Translations under genes and position numbers: made by a program
Assembly: GCA_963643465.1 (NCBI GenBank)
Contig: CAVIJT010000007.1
Span: 110,461 to 174,460 of the forward strand
From: CAG-411 sp963643465
GTDB lineage: Bacteria; Bacillota; Clostridia; Lachnospirales; Lachnospiraceae
Direction: 5' to 3'
Length of the DNA stretch: 64,000 nt
Part shown: positions 58,158 to 64,000 of the stretch, in pieces
Layout of the letters: each line of letters opens with the position of its first letter
How positions within the stretch are numbered: the stretch's first letter is position 1
Notes under the pieces: generated by a model
The model's database searches: none
What the model was told of the DNA's origin: nothing
Seen by the model: the letters and a program-made list of their open reading frames with translations, nothing else

Positions 58158-60230
58158 TTATCCCTGATGTAACTGTAAATATGAAATAAACTCTTCCAAA
58201 GGCACTGGTTTACTAAATAAATATCCCTGATACCGTTTACATCCTAATTCCAAAAGTTTCTCCTTTTGCTTATCTGTTTCCACATATTCCGCAATAATCT
58301 CTACATTAAGTTCTGCTCCCAACTGCACAATGGATGAAATAATCTTCTGATTAGTAGTTGATCCAAGCATTTTCTTTACTAGAGAACCATCTAATTTAAC
58401 TACATTAAAATAGTTGGATTGCAAATATAAAAGAGAGGTATGTCCCATACCAAAATCATCAATTAGTAATGTATGTCCCACCTGCCTTAATCTGCTCAAT
58501 TTATCTACCACAATGTTAGAATTTGCTACCATATCCTGCTCTGTAATCTCAATCCATAATCTTTCCGCAGCAATATGATATTTTTCCAAGCTATCACGAA
58601 TGCAGGTCTCTATATCCCAAAGAAGAGATTTTGCTGTAATGTTGATAGAAATTTTAAAATTACCATCATACTGTTCTTCTGTGGTCTTGATTGCATGACA
58701 TGCCATGTCCACCAAACTCTGTTCCAACTTTGGCAACAATCCGCCCTCTTTTGCTAAATAAATAATAAGTGGCGGATAAATAAAGCCAAATATCGGATGT
58801 TTCCAACGAAGTAACGCCTCTGCACCAAGGCATACATTATCCGAATCAATTTGAGGCTGATATAATAAAAACAACTCTTTTTTCTCAAGCGCTAATTTTA
58901 AATCCTGTAACAACATCCGAGAAATCAATCCCACTTGATCGGTTCTTTGTAATAATCTTGGGGGCTCGTTACTCTCTTCTAAAGTCTGCAATTCCTGCAC
59001 TAATTTCTGCAAACGCATTTTAGAGACATTTTCCTGCATTCTTATATTCATACGCAAAAACGGAACATAAAGGGCTATACCAAGAACAATACAAATAAGC
59101 TGTACAATACTTCCCTTAATAGAGCCAGTTGCCATATATCCGCTAAATAGAACTGGCGTTGTCCATGAAATTTCCTGAGTTACTGGTGGTACCCAATGGA
59201 AATAGGTTGCCCAATAAGAAATACAATAACACATAACTGGCGTTAATATAAAAGGCACTGCTAAAATAGGATTAAACACAATGGGAATTCCAAAATTTAA
59301 CACTTCATTTAAATTAAACACAACCGTAGGGCATGCCAATTTTGCTAACTTTGACATTCTGTCTTTTCTAAAAAAAAGAAGTATGGCTATTAGCACACAA
59401 ATAGTTGTTCCGCAACCACCCATTACTACATATGTATCAAACATACTTTTACTAAAAATTTCTCCTTGCTGAACAGTAAAATTATTCTGCGCAACTGGTT
59501 CTAAAATGTGACTTCCATGAAAACCAGAAACCCATAATATATGTAATAAAATAGTATAACCAAGCCCTGGTAAAAAACCTGCACCATGATTTGCAAATAA
59601 TGTACAAAAGCCATTAGATATCAATTCCTGTAACGAATGTACATTAAACAGAACCATCAATACTTTGGAAAACATAGCAAATAGAGTAATAATAACCACT
59701 GCTGGCAAAAAAGAATGTACTGCATTTGCAGAAATAAGTTCCATAGACGAAGTATGCTCTCTCATTGTCAGCCAGTTTATCTTCTTTAACCAGTGGAATA
59801 AATAGCATGATATCACAGAAACTACAATCGATACAAAGCAACCTGTCACTCCTATAGATTCTAAATCAAAATATTCAGTACCAATACCAAGCTGCGTACC
59901 ATATGATCCTACTGCCACAATAACATATAATGCCACTTTATCTGTAGGTTCATTCTTTTCCATGGCAAAACTCATACTAAGTGCAATAACCAATGCTACA
60001 GAAAAGCAACCAAAGGTTCCTTGATACACTACGTTTAATAGCCATCCAATCCACCCAAACATCTCTCCATTTATAATTTGTTGATATCTCTCAATAGGCA
60101 GATTGTACATTGCACATGCCATTCCGCCTGTTAAAATAAATGGGATCATCATAACTAACCCATGTCGAATAACCATCAACAAAAAGTTTTCTTCCAATTT
60201 ATACACGATTTTCTTTCCAAACTCTCGCAT
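58158..60230 (-). CDS. PTS EIIC-like membrane domain fused to EAL c-di-GMP phosphodiesterase
   Basis: A 690-residue fusion. ATG 60230 is favoured, eight bases after GGGGG; an ATG two codons earlier is too close to it. Residues about 1-405 are a membrane domain of the PTS EIIC lactose/cellobiose type (MVIRHGLVMMIPFILTGG, a HG-rich loop GFHGSH, and FNPILAVPFILTPV). After a coiled linker comes an EAL domain with Glu471 in EALLRW, ITEQD, the LIDDFGMGHTSL loop, KLDGSLVK, AEYVET and QGYLFSKP. All metal and catalytic positions look intact. There is no EIIA or EIIB, so it likely senses a sugar and controls c-di-GMP. Confidence 0.9.
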   Translation of the reverse strand: MREFGKKIVYKLEENFLLMVIRHGLVMMIPFILTGGMACAMYNLPIERYQQIINGEMFGWIGWLLNVVYQGTFGCFSVALVIALSMSFAMEKNEPTDKVALYVIVAVGSYGTQLGIGTEYFDLESIGVTGCFVSIVVSVISCYLFHWLKKINWLTMREHTSSMELISANAVHSFLPAVVIITLFAMFSKVLMVLFNVHSLQELISNGFCTLFANHGAGFLPGLGYTILLHILWVSGFHGSHILEPVAQNNFTVQQGEIFSKSMFDTYVVMGGCGTTICVLIAILLFFRKDRMSKLAKLACPTVVFNLNEVLNFGIPIVFNPILAVPFILTPVMCYCISYWATYFHWVPPVTQEISWTTPVLFSGYMATGSIKGSIVQLICIVLGIALYVPFLRMNIRMQENVSKMRLQKLVQELQTLEESNEPPRLLQRTDQVGLISRMLLQDLKLALEKKELFLLYQPQIDSDNVCLGAEALLRWKHPIFGFIYPPLIIYLAKEGGLLPKLEQSLVDMACHAIKTTEEQYDGNFKISINITAKSLLWDIETCIRDSLEKYHIAAERLWIEITEQDMVANSNIVVDKLSRLRQVGHTLLIDDFGMGHTSLLYLQSNYFNVVKLDGSLVKKMLGSTTNQKIISSIVQLGAELNVEIIAEYVETDKQKEKLLELGCKRYQGYLFSKPVPLEEFISYLQLHQG

Positions 60231-60393
60231 AACCATATCCCCCTAGCTTAGAATTTACTTTCTCAATAGTTATATTTTCAACAACCTAAACTATACTACA
60301 GGCTGTTCATTATTACAAAAATTTCCCCTTTTTCTATATATAGTCATATTTAATTATATCGGCACTCTTCCTAATTTTTACAAGAGTAAACAT

Positions 60394-60425
60394 AAAAAGA
60401 GGCACCACTTTCTTTGTGATACCTC
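60394..60425 (-). terminator. Terminator of the sufCB operon
   Basis: On the minus strand GAGGTATCAC pairs with GTGGTGCCTC, with two G-U pairs, followed by TTTTTA. In plus coordinates the arms are 60416-60425 and 60399-60408. Confidence 0.8.
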
Positions 60426-60435
60426 CCTATTTTCC

Positions 60436-61356
60436 CTATTTCAAAAAACCATTGACAATCTGCTCTTCCGCTTCTTCTTCTGTCAATCCAAGAGTCATTA
60501 ACTTAATCAATTGATCTCCAGCAATCTTTCCAATAGCAGCTTCATGTATTAATTCCGCGTCTACATGCTTTGCATCCAGCTTTGGAATAGCAATTACTCG
60601 TGCCTTGTCCATAATAATTGCATCACACTCTGCATGTCCCTTGCTGGCATTCTCTCCCACAATCTTAGCATCAAATATTTGCTCTGATGTATCCCTTGCC
60701 ACAGATCTTGAAATTACATCGGTACTGGAATTCTTTCCTTTCAACATTACTTCATACCCACTGGTAGCTGACTGAGAACCATGTGTCATCAAACGTTCTC
60801 TTACAATCATGGTTGCATTGTCACCAATTTCTGCCTTTGTCATACGAACGGTAGAATCCACCCCTTTAATTTGTACCATCTCCATCTCCACATAACTGCC
60901 TTCCTGCTGGTACACTTCTGTAACTGGGTTTAGAATACGTTTTCCATTTCCCTCACCGTCTCCATAATGTTTCTCCACGTATTTTACTTTGGAATTCTTA
61001 CCCACAAAAAATCGATGTACTCCATCATGCTGAGAATCTTCCTCACCCGGATTATGAATTCCACATCCTGCCACAATGACTACATCACAATCATCTCCAA
61101 TATAAAAATCATTATAAACTACTTCTTTTAAACCACTTTGACTAAGCACCACTGGAATGTGTACGCTCTCCTTTTTAGTTCCATCTTTTATTTTAATATC
61201 AATTCCGTTCTTATTTTCTTTGGTAACAATGTCTATATTTGCAGTAGTATTACGCGCTTCCATCTGACTATTAGAGCGAATATTATAGGCACCTTCCGGC
61301 ATCTCATGTAAATCTGCCACTTCTTCCAGCAACTGCTTTTGTATCTGATCTAACAT
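60436..61356 (-). CDS. sufB: SufB/SufD-family Fe-S scaffold protein (short, minimal-system type)
   Basis: A 306-residue protein of the SufBD core fold, much shorter than classic SufB (about 465 residues) and without its N-terminal extension. Motifs: the beta-helix repeats (DVVIVAGCGIHNPG, VHRFFVGKNSKVKYVEKHYGDG), GHAECDAIIMD, and the C-terminal DAELIHEAAIGKIAGDQLIKLMTLGLTEEEAEEQIV signature. Cys residues in AGCGIHN and AECDA are candidates for sulfur or cluster handling. It is encoded 21 bases after sufC, and no sufS, sufU or sufD is near. This matches the two-gene SufCB-like (SMS) layout described in anaerobes. Confidence 0.88.
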   Translation of the reverse strand: MLDQIQKQLLEEVADLHEMPEGAYNIRSNSQMEARNTTANIDIVTKENKNGIDIKIKDGTKKESVHIPVVLSQSGLKEVVYNDFYIGDDCDVVIVAGCGIHNPGEEDSQHDGVHRFFVGKNSKVKYVEKHYGDGEGNGKRILNPVTEVYQQEGSYVEMEMVQIKGVDSTVRMTKAEIGDNATMIVRERLMTHGSQSATSGYEVMLKGKNSSTDVISRSVARDTSEQIFDAKIVGENASKGHAECDAIIMDKARVIAIPKLDAKHVDAELIHEAAIGKIAGDQLIKLMTLGLTEEEAEEQIVNGFLK

Positions 61357-61377
61357 ACTTTTTCCTCCTTCTTTTTC

Positions 61378-62106
61378 TTAAGATAAAAACTTCTGACAAG
61401 AGGATATTGCAGCCGATGTACCAATCAATTTGGGATACAACTCATCTTTTGCTCCATGCTCCACTACTTTTCCATCCTGAATCATAACAATCTCATCTGC
61501 AATATTTAAAATACGCTCCTGATGGGAAATAATAATCACAGTTCCATTAATCGTTCCCCGAATATTTTCAAAGACTTGAATCAAATTCTGAAAACTCCAT
61601 AAGTCAATTCCAGCCTCTGGCTCATCAAAAATAGAAAGCGAAGTTCCTCTGGCAAGAACTGTTGCAATCTCAATTCTCTTTAATTCTCCACCTGAAAGAC
61701 TGGCATTTACTTCTCGATTAATATATTCTCTGGCACATAACCCAACCTTCGACAAATAATCACACGCCTCATTAACAGAAAGCTGCTTTCCTGCTGCCAG
61801 TCGCAACAAATCCAATACTTTTATACCTTTAAAATGCACTGGCTGCTGGAATGCAAAACTGATACCCAAATTTGCTCGCTCTGTAATACTTTTCTCACTA
61901 ATATCTTCGCCATTTAATATAATCTGTCCAGATGTTATAGGCTTTATTCCCATAATTAGCTTCGCCAAAGTGGATTTACCACCACCATTTGGTCCGGTAA
62001 TGACTACGAATTTTCCGTCCTCTATCTTCAAATTCAAATCATCTATAATTGTTTTTATTTGGTTGTTCTCTTCCACTTGAAAACACAAGTTTTTTAATTC
62101 AAGCAT
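61378..62106 (-). CDS. sufC: Fe-S assembly ATPase SufC
   Basis: A 242-residue soluble ABC ATPase that drives the SufB scaffold. Walker A is TGPNGGGKSTL (about 37-47), the signature is LSGGELKRIEIATVLARG, and Walker B is LSIFDEPEAGIDLWSF. The D-loop and SHQERIL switch follow. The EAGIDLWSF form is usual for SufC rather than for transport ATPases. The ATG at 62106 follows AAAGGAG on the minus strand. It is the first gene of the sufC-sufB operon. Confidence 0.94.
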   Translation of the reverse strand: MLELKNLCFQVEENNQIKTIIDDLNLKIEDGKFVVITGPNGGGKSTLAKLIMGIKPITSGQIILNGEDISEKSITERANLGISFAFQQPVHFKGIKVLDLLRLAAGKQLSVNEACDYLSKVGLCAREYINREVNASLSGGELKRIEIATVLARGTSLSIFDEPEAGIDLWSFQNLIQVFENIRGTINGTVIIISHQERILNIADEIVMIQDGKVVEHGAKDELYPKLIGTSAAISSCQKFLS

Positions 62107-62128
62107 ACGTAAAAACTCCTTTATTCGA

Positions 62129-62140
62129 TATATTAATATA
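62129..62140. repeat. 12-bp palindrome at the sufC promoter
   Basis: TATATTAATATA is a perfect palindrome touching the -10 region of the sufC promoter. It may be an operator for an Fe-S or redox regulator, but AT-rich palindromes also arise by chance. Confidence 0.35.
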
Positions 62141-62167
62141 GATACATGAATAACTTTATTTTGTCAA
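62139..62167 (-). promoter_or_regulatory. Promoter of sufCB
   Basis: On the minus strand a perfect TTGACA (62167-62162), 17 bases, then TATCTA (62144-62139). The -35 is strong and the -10 weak. Confidence 0.5.
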
Positions 62168-62409
62168 GTTTAGATTACAGATATCTTACCTAAAAATAAC
62201 TATTTTATTGGCATAAATTGGTTCTTTTGGATTTAAACAGTTATACATATTATCCACAATCTATTCTTATTTTATTCCTATTTAATAATCAAGTAGGCTA
62301 ACTTCTACTCGACTGGCATACAAACATTCCGCACTACATGCTCCATGTTCTTATGCTCGACAAATACAATTTCATGCAAGCATGATTGTGCTTGCCGGGC
62401 TTTTGCACC

Positions 62410-62450
62410 AAAAAAGAGGCAGACGCATAATACGCCCCACCTCTTTTTTT
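62410..62450. terminator. Terminator of the Ig-like protein gene
   Basis: AAAAAAGAGG (62410-62419) pairs with CCTCTTTTTT (62440-62449). T-runs lie on both strands. Confidence 0.8.
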
Positions 62451-62468
62451 CTGATATTTACTATTCAA

Positions 62469-63998
62469 TTAATTTTGTGGTACTACAGGTGTTACAGCGG
62501 GTGCTGCCGTAGCAACCACTGGTGCTTCTGTAACTGCTGGTGCTGGTGCCGTCGGTGTCGGTGTAGCTCCAATTTCTGTATTTTCGTCAATTACCAATTG
62601 ACTGGCAATATACTTAGTTCCCTGGTCATGAGTAAAAATCGTTTTTATCACCCGATAGGTTCCCTGTTCCAAACTTCCATATTCATATACCCAATTGTAG
62701 TTTGTTGTATAGGTATTTCCATTTTGCACCCCTATAGCAATTGAAGGTATAATCACTGGATTTGAAGGAAGTTTTGTCCACTGCCCATTTTCATATTTTT
62801 CAATAGAAAAATCCAGTCCAAAATATATATCAGCTCCGCTATCATTTTTAATAGTCACACTTCCATCCGTTGTTTTCACATCAGACAAACTGATAGATAC
62901 CCCGCAAGTTTCGTTCATATATACCTGTGCATCTACCATTGGTGTCCCCTGTGGATCAGTTGGTACTGTAGTAACCGCAGGTATTTCCTCTGGATCGGTT
63001 GGTGCCATAGTAACCGTAGGCATTTTCTCTGGTATTGCCTGTCCTAACTGTTCTTGTTCCTCTGGCGTTAGTGTATGTAAAGGCGAATAATCCGGATTTG
63101 CAGTCTGTGGTGCCGTAATATCTACCGAAGTTGTTACGGTTGGGGTAGCAACTATCGGAGTAGCTGTGGTCCCATTTTTCTGTTCTTCCGTAACAGGGGT
63201 ACTTGTAGCTCCTACTTGTGTAGTCCCATCAATTACAAATTGATAAGCAATCTTTTTACTTCCCTGTTCATGCACAGAAATTGATTTTACCACTCGATAG
63301 GTTCCCTGTTCCAAACTTCCATATGCTTTTTCCCAATTCAGACTACTTGTATAGTCTTTTCCATTTAGTAACGCTATAGCAACTGCAGGTATCGCCACTG
63401 GATTTGATGTAAGCGCAGTCCATTGTCCATTTTCATACTTTTCAATCGCATAATCCAATCCAAAAGCTATATCAGTTCCACTATTATTTTTAATAGTAAG
63501 TGTTCCACCTGTTGTTTTTATATCAGATAAACTAACAGATACTCCACAAGTTTCATTCATGTATACCTGTGTATCAGTTGCTGGAGTTATCTGTGGTGTA
63601 ATAGAAGAATTTGTAGTAATCGCTCCATTGGTAACAGATTCTGTAGTTACTGTTGGTGTAACAGTAGGTTTTACCGTTGCTTTCCTTACCGTAACTTTTA
63701 TCACTGATTTTTTCTTTCCAGCTATAGCTGTGATTTTACAAGTTCCTTTTTTCTTTGCTGTAATTTTAGCTTTTTTTCCAGTGATTTTCTTTACTGTTGC
63801 CACCTTTTTATTTGACGACTTCCATGTTACTTTTTTGTTTGCAGACACTGTCTTTGTCTTTCCAACTTGAAGTGTACATTTAGAAACAGATACTTGTAAT
63901 TTCGTAGCTGCCTGTGTAATCGCTGGTTGTGTAGTTCCAAGTAAAGTAGATACCATACTTACCGCTGCCAACGATGCAATTACTTTTCTTTTCTTCAT
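62469..63998 (-). CDS. Secreted Ig-like repeat protein
   Basis: A 509-residue exported protein. The ATG at 63998 is two bases from the window edge, so its ribosome site is not visible. A signal peptide (KKRKVIASLAAVSMVSTLLG..., to about residue 31) is followed by a Big_2-type Ig-like domain (about 33-108, lysine-rich). Two copies of a domain of about 125 residues follow (about 143-268 and 355-480). Each begins QVYMNETCGVS and contains FGLD..IEKYENGQWT and YGSLEQGTYRV, fitting the Big_14-type Ig-like fold. Thr/Pro-rich linkers join them. It is probably a cell-surface or matrix protein. No sortase motif is seen. Confidence 0.85.
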   Translation of the reverse strand: MKKRKVIASLAAVSMVSTLLGTTQPAITQAATKLQVSVSKCTLQVGKTKTVSANKKVTWKSSNKKVATVKKITGKKAKITAKKKGTCKITAIAGKKKSVIKVTVRKATVKPTVTPTVTTESVTNGAITTNSSITPQITPATDTQVYMNETCGVSVSLSDIKTTGGTLTIKNNSGTDIAFGLDYAIEKYENGQWTALTSNPVAIPAVAIALLNGKDYTSSLNWEKAYGSLEQGTYRVVKSISVHEQGSKKIAYQFVIDGTTQVGATSTPVTEEQKNGTTATPIVATPTVTTSVDITAPQTANPDYSPLHTLTPEEQEQLGQAIPEKMPTVTMAPTDPEEIPAVTTVPTDPQGTPMVDAQVYMNETCGVSISLSDVKTTDGSVTIKNDSGADIYFGLDFSIEKYENGQWTKLPSNPVIIPSIAIGVQNGNTYTTNYNWVYEYGSLEQGTYRVIKTIFTHDQGTKYIASQLVIDENTEIGATPTPTAPAPAVTEAPVVATAAPAVTPVVPQN

Positions 63999-64000
63999 AT

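Larger units (their letters stand above)
62107..62468. other. Intergenic region before sufC
   Basis: No gene is supported in these 362 bases. They hold the sufC promoter with a palindrome, a short GCAAGCA/TGCTTGC hairpin (62376-62395), and the terminator of the Ig-like protein gene. Confidence 0.55.

Noticed and set aside
62382..62744. Plus-strand Cys-rich open frame opposite the Ig-like gene
   Set aside because: Cysteines arise from the complement of the Thr/Ala/Pro repeat codons; the start lies in a terminator region.
63559..63870. Plus-strand hydrophobic open frame opposite the Ig-like gene
   Set aside because: Val/Phe-rich translation is the antisense of lysine- and threonine-rich codons of the Big_2 region.
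1..64000. CRISPR arrays, tRNA or rRNA genes, insertion sequences, prophage
   Set aside because: No regularly spaced repeats, no cloverleaf or rRNA-like stretch, and no transposase, integrase or phage gene was recognised on either strand.

Overview
The window is AT-rich chromosomal DNA from a strictly anaerobic low-GC Firmicute, most likely a member of the Lachnospiraceae (class Clostridia). This is inferred from gene content and order: the hrcA-grpE-dnaK-dnaJ-prmA-rsmE cluster, ireB-ruvX-DUF1292, a group-B-like [FeFe] hydrogenase, rubrerythrin, a two-gene SufCB system, a MecA-family adaptor, and frequent TTG starts behind strong Shine-Dalgarno (SD) sites. No rRNA, tRNA, IS element, prophage or CRISPR array was seen. 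The sequence reads as core chromosome with small accessory insertions. The genus cannot be named from the sequence alone.

Layout. 1-6.9 kb: the end of mecA, a very large class A penicillin-binding protein, a small membrane protein, a D,D-carboxypeptidase and an orphan DUF1266-DUF2185 protein. 6.9-16.4 kb: M18 aminopeptidase (minus), an XRE regulator, a membrane chemoreceptor, a secreted C39-like/peptidoglycan-binding/FN3 protein, NADP-isocitrate dehydrogenase, an AI-2E family permease, Maf and a prepilin peptidase. 16.4-21.9 kb: arginine biosynthesis, with argG divergent from GNAT-argJ-argB-argD and ArgR-like operators between them. 22-28 kb: DUF606 protein, comEA, an OmpR-type two-component system whose kinase lacks a normal start codon, and comEC. 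28-37.4 kb: CIRCE-controlled heat-shock operon, then prmA, rsmE, a cysteine desulfurase and thiI. 37.4-47.2 kb: HPr-like protein, mtaB, ireB-ruvX-DUF1292, RNase J, YlbF-like protein, MltG-like stub, trmR, U32 peptidase (trhP-like), thioredoxin and hydrogenase.

The most novel region is 48.3-50.3 kb. A zinc-binding anti-sigma (zf-HC2) domain is fused through one membrane helix to a signal-peptidase-I fold in which both catalytic residues are lost (Ser to Asn, Lys to Gly). It is followed by an ECF sigma factor and then by a second signal peptidase that keeps both catalytic residues. An ECF-type promoter-like sequence lies just upstream. I propose a sigma/anti-sigma switch that senses secretion or signal-peptide processing through a pseudo-signal-peptidase.

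50.3-57 kb is accessory in character: LysE-type exporter, a divergent HTH regulator and membrane Ser/Thr kinase, DUF4352 protein, deoxyinosine glycosylase, and a fusion of two different esterase folds. 57-64 kb is entirely on the minus strand: rubrerythrin with a C-GCAxxG-C-C family protein, a PTS-EIIC/EAL fusion, SufC-SufB, and a secreted Ig-like repeat protein ending at the window edge.
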